A DNA stretch of 64,000 nt from NCBI GenBank assembly GCA_016709665.1, contig JADJMI010000028.1, forward strand, positions 62,001 through 126,000. Direction: 5' to 3'. This DNA comes from Betaproteobacteria bacterium. GTDB lineage: Bacteria > Pseudomonadota > Gammaproteobacteria > Burkholderiales > Usitatibacteraceae. Position numbers and translations under genes: made by a program. Positions 10,896 to 19,422 of this stretch are shown here, piece by piece. Positions within the stretch are counted from its first letter, which is position 1, and the number at the start of each line of letters is the position of its first letter. The notes under the pieces are model-generated. The model ran no database searches and was not told the origin of the DNA. It saw only the letters and a program-made list of their open reading frames with translations.

Positions 10896-11705
10896 CTACC
10901 ACCAGGGCCAGCCGAGGAACCCGCTCTTCGTGCGGTTGCGGCCGGCCTCGCCCATCCGGTCCTCGGGGTAGTTCTTCGCGAGGACCTTCTTCGCGTCGTC
11001 GCGCAGCTCGACCATGCCCATGCGGTCGTAGGCCTCGACCATCACGTCGAGGGCCTGGCGGCGCGAAGGCGCGTTCGGGAAACGCGTGACCACGCCCTGG
11101 GCGCGGTTCGCGGCGGCGAGGTACGCGCCGCGGCGCAGGTAGTAGCTCGCCACGTTCAGCTCGTTCCGCGCGAGGGCGTCGACGAGGTATTCCATGCGCC
11201 GGCGCGAGTCGTCCGCGTAGCGGCTCTCCGGGAATCGGGTGATCAGTTCCTTGAAGATCTCGAAGGATTCGCGCGCGGCCTTGGGGTCGCGGTCCGCGAG
11301 GTCCTGGCGGGCGAGGTAGGTCGCGAGGGGCCCCAGGTCCTCCTTGAAGTTGGCGAGGGCCTTCAGGTAGAGCGCGTAGTCCAGGGCCTGGTGGTTCGGG
11401 TAGGCCTTGATGAAGCGATCGAGCGAGGTGACGGCCTGCGCCGTCTCGCCTTCCTTGTACTGGGCGTAGGCCGCGTCGAGCTGCGCCTGCTGCGCGAACT
11501 TGCCGTAGGGAAAGCGCGACTCGAGCTGCTCGTAGAGCTTCACCGCCGCCTGCCAGTTGCCCGCGTCGAGCTCGTCCTTGGCCGCGCGGTACCACTGCTC
11601 GGCGGTCCAGGTCTTCTTGTCGTCCTTCGGGCTGCCGAAGGTGCCGCAGCCGGCGATGAAGAGGCAGAGCGTGAAGGCGAGGAGTGCCGCTACACTTCGG
11701 TTCAT
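10896..11705 (-). CDS. bamD: Outer-membrane protein assembly factor BamD
   Basis: 269 aa lipoprotein of the BAM complex, which inserts beta-barrel proteins into the outer membrane. The signal peptide ends in the lipobox IAGC with Cys20. TPR-like helices follow, with the conserved start WYRAAKDELDAGNWQAAVKLYEQLESRFPYG and the second repeat AYPNHQALDYALYLKALANF. Length matches the family. The ATG at 11705 overlaps the divergent rluD start, a conserved arrangement in proteobacteria. Confidence 0.95.
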   Translation of the reverse strand: MNRSVAALLAFTLCLFIAGCGTFGSPKDDKKTWTAEQWYRAAKDELDAGNWQAAVKLYEQLESRFPYGKFAQQAQLDAAYAQYKEGETAQAVTSLDRFIKAYPNHQALDYALYLKALANFKEDLGPLATYLARQDLADRDPKAARESFEIFKELITRFPESRYADDSRRRMEYLVDALARNELNVASYYLRRGAYLAAANRAQGVVTRFPNAPSRRQALDVMVEAYDRMGMVELRDDAKKVLAKNYPEDRMGEAGRNRTKSGFLGWPWW

Positions 11706-12660
11706 GGTGAAGTCCGTCGAAGGAACCCCGGATTATACCCGCGCGGAAGCGGCCGTTCCCCGGCACGCATTCGAGGCGGGGGAGGCGCTCGCGGGCCTGC
11801 GGCTCGACCAGGCGCTCGCCCGCCTGCTGCCCGCCGAGTCGCGAAGCCGCCTCGCCCGTCTCGTGGAGGATGGAAGCGTGCGGGTCGACGGCGAGCCGGG
11901 GCGCGCCGCCCGGCGCCTTCGCGGCGGCGAGCGGATCGAGGTGACGCTCACGCCGCGTCCCGAGGAAGCGGCCTTCCGTCCCGAGGCGATCGAACTGGAC
12001 GTGAAGCACGAGGACGAGGCGGTCCTCGTCGTCTCGAAGCCCGCCGGGCTCGTCGTGCATCCCGGCAGCGGCAACTGGGCGGGCACGATGCTGAACGCGC
12101 TGCTGCACCGCGTGCCGCACCTGAAGCACCTGCCCCGCGCGGGCATCGTCCATCGCCTGGACAAGGAAACGAGCGGGTTGCTGGTCGTGGCGAAGACCGA
12201 GGCGGCGATGCAGGATCTCGTGCGCCAGTTGCAGGCGCGCACGGTGAAGCGCACCTACCTCGCGGTGGCGCGCGGCGTCGTCGCGGCCCCGGGCACCGTC
12301 GATGCCCCCATCGGGCGGCATCCCGTGCAGCGCACGCGAATGGCCGTCGTGCCCGGCGGCAAGCCCGCGGTGACGCACTACCGTCCGGTGAAGCGCTTCC
12401 CGGCCCATACCCTTCTCGAGTGCGACCTCGAGACCGGGCGCACGCACCAGATCCGCGTGCACCTCGCCTCGATCGGCCATCCGCTCGAGGGCGACCCGGT
12501 CTACGGCGGCAAGGGTGCGCGCCGGCTCGAGCGCCAGGCGCTCCACGCGTGGAAGCTCGCGTTCGTGCATCCCGCGACCGGCCGGGCGGTGCGCTTCGAA
12601 GCGCCGCTTCCCGCGGACTTCGAGGCGCTGCTTGCCGGCCTCGGGAAGGCCTCCACGTGA
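11704..12660 (+). CDS. rluD: 23S rRNA pseudouridine synthase RluD
   Basis: 318 aa. Forms pseudouridines in helix 69 of 23S rRNA (1911/1915/1917 in E. coli). An S4 RNA-binding domain at about residues 33-80 (LRLDQALARLLP...RSRLARLVEDG) is followed by the catalytic domain with HRLDKETSGL (150-159, catalytic Asp) and RTHQIRVHL. Start ATG 11704 sits on the bamD start in the opposite direction. The stop overlaps the GTG start of pgeF (GTGA), so the two are coupled. Confidence 0.95.
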   Translation: MVKSVEGTPDYTRAEAAVPRHAFEAGEALAGLRLDQALARLLPAESRSRLARLVEDGSVRVDGEPGRAARRLRGGERIEVTLTPRPEEAAFRPEAIELDVKHEDEAVLVVSKPAGLVVHPGSGNWAGTMLNALLHRVPHLKHLPRAGIVHRLDKETSGLLVVAKTEAAMQDLVRQLQARTVKRTYLAVARGVVAAPGTVDAPIGRHPVQRTRMAVVPGGKPAVTHYRPVKRFPAHTLLECDLETGRTHQIRVHLASIGHPLEGDPVYGGKGARRLERQALHAWKLAFVHPATGRAVRFEAPLPADFEALLAGLGKAST

Positions 12661-13424
12661 GCGCGGCAGCCGGCTGGATCGTGCCGGACTGGTCCGCGCC
12701 GCCGCGGGTGCGCGCCTTTTCCACCACGCGACCGGGCGGGACCAGCGAAGGCGAGTACGCCTCGCTCAACCTCGGGCTGTCGAGCGGCGACGATCCGCTG
12801 CGCGTCGGGGCCAACCGCGCGATCGTGCGTGCGCACCTGCCCGGCGACCCCGTCTGGATGCGCCAGGTACACGGCACCGCCGTCGCGGACCTCGACGCGT
12901 GGATGCCGGGCGAGGTGCCGGAGGCCGATGCGGCCGCCGTCTCACGGCCCGGCCGGGTCGCCGTCGTGCTCACGGCCGACTGCCTGCCCGTCGTGCTCGC
13001 CCGCGGCGACGGCGCGCGCGTGGCGGTGGCGCACGCCGGATGGCGCGGGCTTTCGGCCGGCGTTCTCGAAGCCACGGTGGCGGCGCTGGGTGGCGATCCG
13101 GGCGAAGCGTTCGCCTGGCTGGGGCCGGCCATCGGGCCGCGCGCCTTCGAAGTCGGGCCGGAAGTGCGCGAGGCCTTCCTCGATGCCGACGGCGGCGCCG
13201 GCGGGGCTTTCGCGCCGCACGGAACGGGGAAGTACCTCGCGGATCTCTACGCCCTCGCACGGCGGCGCCTCGCCCGGGCCGGCATCGCGCGCGTGGACGG
13301 GGGCGGGCGCTGCACGCTCTCGGAGCCCGACGCGCTCTTTTCGTATCGCCGCGCGAAGGCGAGCGGCCGCCAGGGCACCTTCGCCTGGATCGACCCGGCG
13401 GGGCAGGAGGCGGCACGCGCTTGA
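12657..13424 (+). CDS. pgeF: Multicopper polyphenol oxidase / purine nucleoside phosphorylase, YfiH family
   Basis: 255 aa laccase-domain protein. Metal-site residues are recognisable in TADCLPVVL, VAHAGWRG and the C-terminal GRCTLSEPDALFSYRR. Family members act on purine nucleosides (adenosine and inosine phosphorolysis, adenosine deamination) and edit peptidoglycan precursors; older annotation calls them polyphenol oxidases. The GTG start overlaps the rluD stop, a widespread gene pair. Which activity dominates here cannot be told from sequence. Confidence 0.9.
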   Translation: MSAAAGWIVPDWSAPPRVRAFSTTRPGGTSEGEYASLNLGLSSGDDPLRVGANRAIVRAHLPGDPVWMRQVHGTAVADLDAWMPGEVPEADAAAVSRPGRVAVVLTADCLPVVLARGDGARVAVAHAGWRGLSAGVLEATVAALGGDPGEAFAWLGPAIGPRAFEVGPEVREAFLDADGGAGGAFAPHGTGKYLADLYALARRRLARAGIARVDGGGRCTLSEPDALFSYRRAKASGRQGTFAWIDPAGQEAARA

Positions 13425-13471
13425 CACGGCTGCTATGCTAGTTGCAACCGAGTCGCACGAAAGCCGTCCCC

Positions 13472-14257
13472 ATGTCCGTCCTCGCCTGGATCCTCGCCGC
13501 CTGCCTCGCGGGCGGCCTCGTGTCCGTCCTGCTCGCCGCGCTGGTCGCGTTCCGGGTGCAGGCGCGACTCGTGCCCGTCCTCGTGAGCTATGCCGTCGGC
13601 GCCCTCCTGGGCGCCGTCTTCCTGGACATCGTGCCGCACCTGTTCGAGGAGTCGAAGGATCCGGGGCGCACCGCCGGCGTCATCCTCGCCGGCCTCCTCG
13701 GGTTCTTCGTGCTCGAGAAGCTGCTGCTCTGGCGCCACCACCACCATCACGAGGTCGATGCCCCGGAGCACGCCGGCCACGCCCACGGGGGCGACGACCG
13801 CGGCCGCTCCGGCCTCATGATCGTGCTGGGCGACTCGTTCCACAATTTCACCGACGGGGTCATCATCGCCGGCGCCTTCATCGCCGACGTGAAGCTCGGC
13901 ATCGTGACGGCGGCGGCCATCATGGCGCACGAGGTGCCGCAGGAGGTGGGCGACTTCCTCGTCCTGCTCCACTCGGGCTACTCGAAGTCGCGGGCCCTCG
14001 CGATGAACGCGCTCTCGAGCCTCGCGAGCGTCGTGGGCGCCTTGCTCGGGTATTTCGCCTTGTCCGTCGCCGAGGCCTGGGTCCCGACCATCCTCGCGAT
14101 CGCCGCCGCGAGCATGCTGTACGTCGCCGTGGCGGACCTGATTCCCGGCCTGCACCGGCGCGCGCGGCTGGGCGAGACCGCGGCCCAGGTGGCGTTCATC
14201 GTGTTCGGCATCGCGACGATCTGGGGCGTGCACGAGGTCCTGGGCGTCGCGCATTAG
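13472..14257 (+). CDS. ZIP family divalent metal transporter
   Basis: 261 aa with about eight hydrophobic helices. A cytoplasmic-type His-rich loop (five consecutive His, then GHAHGGDD) follows helix 3. The transport motifs are in helix 4 (DSFHNFTDG) and helix 5 (AHEVPQEVGDF). It moves zinc or related divalent metals into the cytoplasm; ZupT/ZIP members are broad in specificity. The ATG at 13472 (MSVLAWILAACLAGG) is used; a TTG 30 bp upstream is possible but adds hydrophilic residues. It lies between pgeF and the phaC promoter. Confidence 0.9.
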   Translation: MSVLAWILAACLAGGLVSVLLAALVAFRVQARLVPVLVSYAVGALLGAVFLDIVPHLFEESKDPGRTAGVILAGLLGFFVLEKLLLWRHHHHHEVDAPEHAGHAHGGDDRGRSGLMIVLGDSFHNFTDGVIIAGAFIADVKLGIVTAAAIMAHEVPQEVGDFLVLLHSGYSKSRALAMNALSSLASVVGALLGYFALSVAEAWVPTILAIAAASMLYVAVADLIPGLHRRARLGETAAQVAFIVFGIATIWGVHEVLGVAH

Positions 14258-14277
14258 GGATAACCCGAGCGGTTGCC

Positions 14278-14307
14278 TTGACACGACGCAAGGCCGCCCC
14301 CCAGAAT
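14278..14307 (+). promoter_or_regulatory. Predicted sigma-70 promoter of phaC
   Basis: A perfect -35 TTGACA (14278-14283) is followed after 18 bp by CAGAAT (14302-14307; 4 of 6 matches). It lies just after the ZIP gene and 60 bp before the phaC ATG. The leader also contains a small inverted repeat, CGAATC and GATTCG (14342-14347 and 14353-14358), directly upstream of the start. Confidence 0.5.
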
Positions 14308-14366
14308 TCGGGCAAAATCTCTTGATTATCAATAGCTTTCACGAATCTTACGGATTCGCGTCCCCC

Positions 14367-16133
14367 ATGCCCACCGCCCAAGCCCGCCCCGATCCCGAAG
14401 CCGTCGCCCAGGCCCTGCGTCTCGCCCAGGCCAAGATGTCCGCCACCCTGAAGGGCGAAGGCCCCTCGCAGCAGGTTCTCTCCGGTTTCGCGGAGGCCTA
14501 CCGTGCCTGGATCGACTCGCTCTCCGCCAAGCCCGAGACCCTGCTCGACCTGCAGGGCCGCTACATGAAGGAGCAGCTCGAGCTCTGGATGAAGTCCTTC
14601 CAGCCCGCGGAGGCGCCGCCGGCCGGCGACAAGCGCTTCAGCGCGCCGGAATGGAACGAGCTGCCGCTCTTCCGCTATTACCGCGACTCGTACCTGCTCA
14701 CCTCGAAGATGATGATGGAGGCCGTGGAGCAGGCCGACCTCGACGCCCCCACCCGCCAGCGCATGCGCTTCTTCATGCGCCAGTACCTCGACGCGGCCGC
14801 GCCCTCCAACTACCTGCTCACGAACCCCGAGGCGCTCAAGACGGCGCTGGAATCCGGCGGCAAGAGCCTCGAGGAGGGCGTGAAGAACCTCGCGGCCGAC
14901 ATCGAGAAGGGGCGAATCTCGATGACCGACGAGCAGGCCTTCGAGATCGGCCGGAACATCGCGGTCTCCCCGGGCGCCGTGGTGTTCGAGAACGAGGTGA
15001 TGCAGCTCATCCAGTACGCGCCCCTCACGCCGAAGGTGCACGAGCGTCCCCTCGTGATCGTGCCGCCCTGCATCAACAAGTTCTACATCATGGACCTGCA
15101 GCCGGAGAACTCGCTCGTGCGCTTCGCCGTGGAGCAGGGCCACACGGTGTTCCTCGTCTCGTGGCGCAACGTGAAGCCGCCGCTCGACACCCTCACCTGG
15201 GACGACTACGTCGAGAAGGGCATCCTCGCCGCGCTCGACGCCGCCCGCGCGGCGACCGGCGCGAAGCAGGTGAACGCGCTCGGCTTCTGCATCGGCGGCA
15301 CGCTGCTCGCCTCGGGCCTCGCGGTGCTCGCGCGCCGCAAGCAGAAGCCCGTCGCGAGCCTCACGCTCATGACCGCGCTCCTCGACTTCACGGACGTGGG
15401 CGAGATCCGCGTCTACCTCGACCGGAACTTCGTGCACAAGCGCGAGAAGCAGCTCGCCAAGGGCGGCGTCGTCCCGGGCGCGGAGCTCGCGAGCGCCTTT
15501 TCGAGCCTGCGCGCGAACGACCTCGTCTGGACGTACGTGGTGAACAACTACCTGAAGGGCAAGCAGCCGCCCGCGTTCGACCTGCTCTACTGGAACGCGG
15601 ACTCGACCAACCTGCCCGGGCCGATGTACGGCTACTACCTGCGCAACACCTACCAGGACAACAAGCTCGCGCAGCCCGACGCGCTCACGATGCTGGGCGA
15701 GCCGGTGGACCTGCGCCGCGTCGACATGCCCGCCTTCGTGATGGCCGCGCGCGAGGACCACATCGTGCCCTGGAAGGGCGGCTACGCGAGCGCGCGCTGC
15801 CTCGGCGGCCCGGTGAAGTTCGTGCTGGGCGCGAGCGGGCACATCGCCGGCGCCATCAACCCGGCCTCCAAGAACAAGCGCAGCTACTGGACCCACGAGC
15901 GCCTGCTGGACGATCCCGACGCGTGGTTCGCGAAGGCGCAGGAGGTCCCGGGCAGCTGGTGGAACCCGTGGGCCGAATGGCTCAAGGGGTTCGGCGGCAA
16001 GCTCGTGCCGGCGCGCACGAAGCTCGGCGGTCCCCGCGGCGCGGTGATCGAGCCGGCGCCGGGCCGTTACGTGAAGGAGCGGGCGGAAATCGAAGCGCCC
16101 GCCCGGGAAGCTTCCCGGGCGAAGCGCACCTGA
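14367..16133 (+). CDS. phaC: Class I poly(3-hydroxyalkanoate) synthase
   Basis: 588 aa, the same size as the Cupriavidus enzyme. It polymerises (R)-3-hydroxybutyryl-CoA on PHB granules. The lipase-like box GFCIGG holds Cys308; Asp464 (EDHIVPW) and His492 (SGHIAG) complete the triad with class I spacing. The N-terminal domain (1-200) includes FRYYRDSYLL. The ATG at 14367 was chosen; an in-frame TTG at 14322 would extend into the leader. It is followed 32 bp later by phaB1, with its own GGAGGA ribosome site. There is no phaE partner, consistent with class I. Confidence 0.96.
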   Translation: MPTAQARPDPEAVAQALRLAQAKMSATLKGEGPSQQVLSGFAEAYRAWIDSLSAKPETLLDLQGRYMKEQLELWMKSFQPAEAPPAGDKRFSAPEWNELPLFRYYRDSYLLTSKMMMEAVEQADLDAPTRQRMRFFMRQYLDAAAPSNYLLTNPEALKTALESGGKSLEEGVKNLAADIEKGRISMTDEQAFEIGRNIAVSPGAVVFENEVMQLIQYAPLTPKVHERPLVIVPPCINKFYIMDLQPENSLVRFAVEQGHTVFLVSWRNVKPPLDTLTWDDYVEKGILAALDAARAATGAKQVNALGFCIGGTLLASGLAVLARRKQKPVASLTLMTALLDFTDVGEIRVYLDRNFVHKREKQLAKGGVVPGAELASAFSSLRANDLVWTYVVNNYLKGKQPPAFDLLYWNADSTNLPGPMYGYYLRNTYQDNKLAQPDALTMLGEPVDLRRVDMPAFVMAAREDHIVPWKGGYASARCLGGPVKFVLGASGHIAGAINPASKNKRSYWTHERLLDDPDAWFAKAQEVPGSWWNPWAEWLKGFGGKLVPARTKLGGPRGAVIEPAPGRYVKERAEIEAPAREASRAKRT

Positions 16134-16165
16134 GCAGTTCCACAAGCCGGAGGAGAAAAAAGAAA

Positions 16166-16912
16166 ATGACGCAGCAACGCATCGCCCTGGTGACGGGAGG
16201 CATGGGCGGCCTCGGGGAAGCCATCTGCATGAAGCTCGCCCGCATGGGAATCAAGGTCGTCGTCACGTACTCGCCCGGCAACACCAAGCACGCGGACTGG
16301 CTCAAGGAGATGGCGGCCCGCGACTACCACTTCCACGCCTACCCGTGCGACGTGAGCGACTACGAGGATTGCCAGAAGATCGAGGCGAAGATCTCGGAGG
16401 AGGTCGGCCCCATCGACATCCTCATCAACAACGCCGGCATCACGCGCGACATGACGTTCAAGAAGATGGGCAAGCCCGACTGGGACGCCGTGATGGGCAC
16501 CAACCTCGACAGCGTCTTCAACATGACCAAGCCCGTGGTGGACGCGATGGTCGAGCGCGGCTGGGGCCGCGTGATCAACGTCTCCTCCGTGAACGGCCAG
16601 AAGGGCGCCTTCGGGCAGACGAACTACTCGGCCGCCAAGGCCGGCATGCACGGCTTCACGAAGGCACTCGCACTCGAATACGCGCGCAAGGGCGTGACGG
16701 TGAACACGATCTCGCCCGGCTACATCGGCACGAAGATGGTGATGGCGATCCCGAAGGAAGTGCTCGACACGAAGATCGTCCCGCAGATCCCGATCGGGCG
16801 CCTGGGCCACCCCGAGGAAGTGGCCGGCCTGTGCGCCTACCTCGCCTCGGACGAGGCCGCCTTCATCACCGGCGCCAACATCTCAATCAACGGCGGCCAG
16901 CACATGTTCTGA
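16166..16912 (+). CDS. phaB: Acetoacetyl-CoA reductase (PhaB-type, copy 1)
   Basis: 248 aa short-chain dehydrogenase that reduces acetoacetyl-CoA to (R)-3-hydroxybutyryl-CoA with NADPH. It has the Rossmann motif TGGMGGLG (about 9-16), NNAG, the catalytic SSVNGQKGAFGQTNYSAAK region (Ser, Tyr, Lys) and the C-terminal SINGGQHMF typical of PhaB. A strong GGAGGAG lies about 11 bp upstream. It forms an operon with phaC. Its last 30 bp overlap the tail of the opposite-strand EAL-like gene. A second reductase gene is encoded 1.6 kb away. Confidence 0.95.
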   Translation: MTQQRIALVTGGMGGLGEAICMKLARMGIKVVVTYSPGNTKHADWLKEMAARDYHFHAYPCDVSDYEDCQKIEAKISEEVGPIDILINNAGITRDMTFKKMGKPDWDAVMGTNLDSVFNMTKPVVDAMVERGWGRVINVSSVNGQKGAFGQTNYSAAKAGMHGFTKALALEYARKGVTVNTISPGYIGTKMVMAIPKEVLDTKIVPQIPIGRLGHPEEVAGLCAYLASDEAAFITGANISINGGQHMF

Positions 16913-18382
16913 GCGCTCGGGCGCTTCGGATTCGAGCGGCTCCGGCCGCCCGATGCCGAAGCCCTGCGCGTAGTCCACCCCGAGGCGGCGCAGCCGGCTG
17001 ATCGTCTCCGTGTCCTCGACGCATTCGGCGATGGTCCGCCGCCGGGTCTCGCGCGCGATGCGCACGATGGCCTTGAGCTTCGCCTGGTCCACCGGGCTCG
17101 TGGCGAGGCGCAGCACGATCCCCGCGTCCACCTTGAGGAAATCGACGGGCAGCGCGGCCACCTGGTCGAAGGATTCGAGCGTGCGCCCGAAGCCGCACAG
17201 CGCCGAGAGGCAGCCGGCCGCGCGCACGCGCTCCACGAATCCGCGGATCGGAACGAGCCCCGTGGCCGCCTCGGGCTCGGGCACCTCGAAGCACAGCAGG
17301 CTGCCGAGCAGGCCGCGGGTCGCGAGCTGGTCGCGCACGTAGTCGGGGAACGTGCCGTCGGCGATCGTCGCCGGGGCCACGTTGATGCTGTACACGGTCT
17401 CGAGGCGCGAAGGCGCGCGCTGGGCCCAGTCGAGCAGGTGGCGCACGACCCAGCGGTCCATCTCGGGCATGAGGCCATGCTCCTCCACGAGCGGCAGGAA
17501 GGTACCCGGCGGGATGAGCTGGTCCTCCTCCTCGCGAAGCCGCACGAGGAGCTCGAGCATGTGGCGCGGCGCGGCCGTGGGCTCGAGCGCCCTGATCCGC
17601 TGTCCGTACAGGCAGAACTCGTCGCGATCGAGGGCCTGGCGCAGGCGCGTGGCGGCGTGGTCCCAGTTCATGATCGTCTCGTTGAGCGTGTTCGCGTAGA
17701 TCGTCCGGCCCTGGGGCGGCGGCGGTTCCAGTCCTTTCGGCAACTCGGCGCCGGCCATCGCCTCCACCTGCAGCAGGTAGGCGCCGGCCAGGCCCCCCGG
17801 CACGGATTCGAGCGGCACCACGTGGACCGTGCACGCGCAGTCCGCGCCGGCCTCGCCCGCGGCGCGCACGACGCTGGCGTGCTTGCCGAGCGCGAGAGCG
17901 CCGGTGACGGGTTCGCCCAGCCGGCCCCAGGCGGCGGCGCCCATGACGTCGGCGAGGGGCCGGCCGTCGATCCGGTCGGCGGTGAGGCCCTGCGACAGGC
18001 GGAAGGCGCGGTTGTGATAGCGGACGATGCCTTCGGTGTCGATGAAGGCCACGCCGGCCGGCAGCGATTCGTCCAGGTGCCGCACGTTCGCGCGCACGCA
18101 GGCGAGCTGGTCGTCGCTGCGCTTGCGAAGCACCTGCTCGGCGTTGAGCTTCGAGCGCAATTGCGAGACCTGCGCCGATCGCCGGGCGAGCAGCCACTCG
18201 GAGTGGGAGACCCGGCTCACGATGGAGATCACGGCGGCCGCGAGGAGGCCGGCGAAGAACGCCGTCCACTGCAGCTCGAACCAGGTGAAATAGATCGTCG
18301 CGAGCAGCAGGGCCAGCATCGCAAGCGCGGCGGCGGCCGCGATGAGGTTGCTGACGGATCGGAAGACGGCCTTGTATCGCAT
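16883..18382 (-). CDS. Membrane PAS protein with degenerate EAL domain
   Basis: 499 aa. Two N-terminal transmembrane helices (about 8-30 and 36-53) are followed by a coiled segment, a PAS domain (about 85-190) and an EAL-like domain (about 235-480). The EAL signature reads ELL, the usual DDFG motif reads CGFG, and NxS reads NVAP, while LPVDFLKVD and AECVED survive. Loss of the metal-binding Asp pair predicts no c-di-GMP phosphodiesterase activity; it may be a c-di-GMP receptor or a protein-interaction module. The start MRYKAVFRS at 18382 is placed just before the first helix. It sits inside the PHB locus, tail-overlapping phaB by 30 bp. Confidence 0.85.
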   Translation of the reverse strand: MRYKAVFRSVSNLIAAAAALAMLALLLATIYFTWFELQWTAFFAGLLAAAVISIVSRVSHSEWLLARRSAQVSQLRSKLNAEQVLRKRSDDQLACVRANVRHLDESLPAGVAFIDTEGIVRYHNRAFRLSQGLTADRIDGRPLADVMGAAAWGRLGEPVTGALALGKHASVVRAAGEAGADCACTVHVVPLESVPGGLAGAYLLQVEAMAGAELPKGLEPPPPQGRTIYANTLNETIMNWDHAATRLRQALDRDEFCLYGQRIRALEPTAAPRHMLELLVRLREEEDQLIPPGTFLPLVEEHGLMPEMDRWVVRHLLDWAQRAPSRLETVYSINVAPATIADGTFPDYVRDQLATRGLLGSLLCFEVPEPEAATGLVPIRGFVERVRAAGCLSALCGFGRTLESFDQVAALPVDFLKVDAGIVLRLATSPVDQAKLKAIVRIARETRRRTIAECVEDTETISRLRRLGVDYAQGFGIGRPEPLESEAPERSEHVLAAVD

Positions 18383-18482
18383 GGCGGCTCTCGGGGGAAG
18401 GGGACGGCCCGCCCGGCGGGTTGCGGGGCGCAAACGCGGCCTTCCACGCTGTTCTACGGCAGCAGGAGCCTTCAATTGAGCG

Positions 18483-18508
18483 AAAAGGGGCCCGAAAGGG
18501 CCCCTTTT
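18483..18508 (-). terminator. Intrinsic terminator after phaB2
   Basis: Perfect 11-bp inverted repeat (AAAAGGGGCCC, 4-nt loop, GGGCCCCTTTT) starting 22 bp after the phaB2 stop. The flanking A/T runs make it usable in both directions, but only reverse-strand transcripts are expected to reach it. Confidence 0.8.
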
Positions 18509-18529
18509 CTTCGTTTCAGTTGCAGGAAA

Positions 18530-19279
18530 TCAGGCGTACATGTGCAGCCCGCCGTTCACGGACAGGTTGGCGCCCGTGATGTACGCGGCCTTTTCCGAGG
18601 CCAGGAAGGACACCGAATCGGCCACTTCCTCGGGCAGGGCGAGCCGGCCGGCCGGGATCTGCGCCACGATCTGGGCGCGCACGTCCTCGCGGATGGCCAT
18701 CACCATGTCGGTGGCGACGTAGCCGGGCGAGACCGCGTTCACCGTGACGCCCTTTTTCACGACTTCCTGGGCGAGCGCCTTGGTGAAGCCGAGGATGCCG
18801 GCCTTCGCGGCCGAGTAGTTCGTCTGGCCGAACTGCCCGCGGATGCCGTTCACCGAGGAGATGTTCACGATCCGGCCCCAGCCGCGCTCGAGCATCCCGT
18901 CGACCACCTGGCGCGTCACGTTGAACACGCTCGTGAGGTTGGTGTCGATGACCGCGTGCCACTGCTCCGGCGTCATCTTGCGGAACGTGGTGTCGCGCGT
19001 GATGCCCGCGCAGTTCACCAGGATGTCGACCGGCCCGTGCTCGGCGGCGATCTTGGCGACCATCTCGGCCATCGCGTCGTACTGCGTGACGTCGCCGAAG
19101 GCGAGGGCGGTGCTTCCGGGGTGCAGTCCCGCCGCGGCCATCGTGGCGAGCCACTTGGTCTCGGTGCCGGGAATGCCGTAGTTGGCGACGACGAAATGGC
19201 CGTCCTCGGCGAGCCGCTTGCAGATGGCGGAGCCGATGCCGCCGACCCCGCCCGTGACGAGGGCAATTTTCTTCTTCAT
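18530..19279 (-). CDS. phaB: Acetoacetyl-CoA reductase / 3-ketoacyl reductase (PhaB-type, copy 2)
   Basis: 249 aa short-chain dehydrogenase, clearly related to the copy at 16166 (shared AGITRD, GWGRI/VNxSSVNG, FGQTNYSAAKAG, SPGY, NGG...HM motifs). Glycine motif TGGVGGIG; catalytic Ser, Tyr and Lys all present. It differs in NCAG instead of NNAG and in the cofactor-side loop (ANYGIPGTE versus TYSPGNTK), so the two may differ in cofactor or substrate preference (inference). It lies downstream of the phasin gene, separated by a terminator, and has its own terminator after the stop. Confidence 0.93.
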   Translation of the reverse strand: MKKKIALVTGGVGGIGSAICKRLAEDGHFVVANYGIPGTETKWLATMAAAGLHPGSTALAFGDVTQYDAMAEMVAKIAAEHGPVDILVNCAGITRDTTFRKMTPEQWHAVIDTNLTSVFNVTRQVVDGMLERGWGRIVNISSVNGIRGQFGQTNYSAAKAGILGFTKALAQEVVKKGVTVNAVSPGYVATDMVMAIREDVRAQIVAQIPAGRLALPEEVADSVSFLASEKAAYITGANLSVNGGLHMYA

Positions 19280-19323
19280 GACTGCTTTCCTTCCTTCTTA
19301 CGGGACCCGTCGCAGGGTCCGGG

Positions 19324-19354
19324 CAAAAAAAACCCCGAGGGTAAGCTCGGGGTT
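19324..19354 (-). terminator. Intrinsic terminator after the phasin gene
   Basis: Stem AACCCCGAG / CTCGGGGTT (19331-19339 and 19346-19354) with a 6-nt loop. On the reverse strand it is followed directly by a run of T (A-run 19325-19332 on the plus strand). It lies between the phasin stop and the phaB2 start, so phasin mRNA is probably mostly separate and phaB2 is reached by read-through or its own promoter. Confidence 0.85.
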
Positions 19355-19422
19355 GGAACCTTTATCCAAATTGGAGAATTTGAGATAAAGGAGGAGGAGA
19401 CGTTGCGCCTTTCGGGGAAGCG

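Noticed and set aside
13421..13439. TTGACA near TATGCT before the ZIP gene
   Set aside because: The spacing of 7 bp is incompatible with a sigma-70 promoter.
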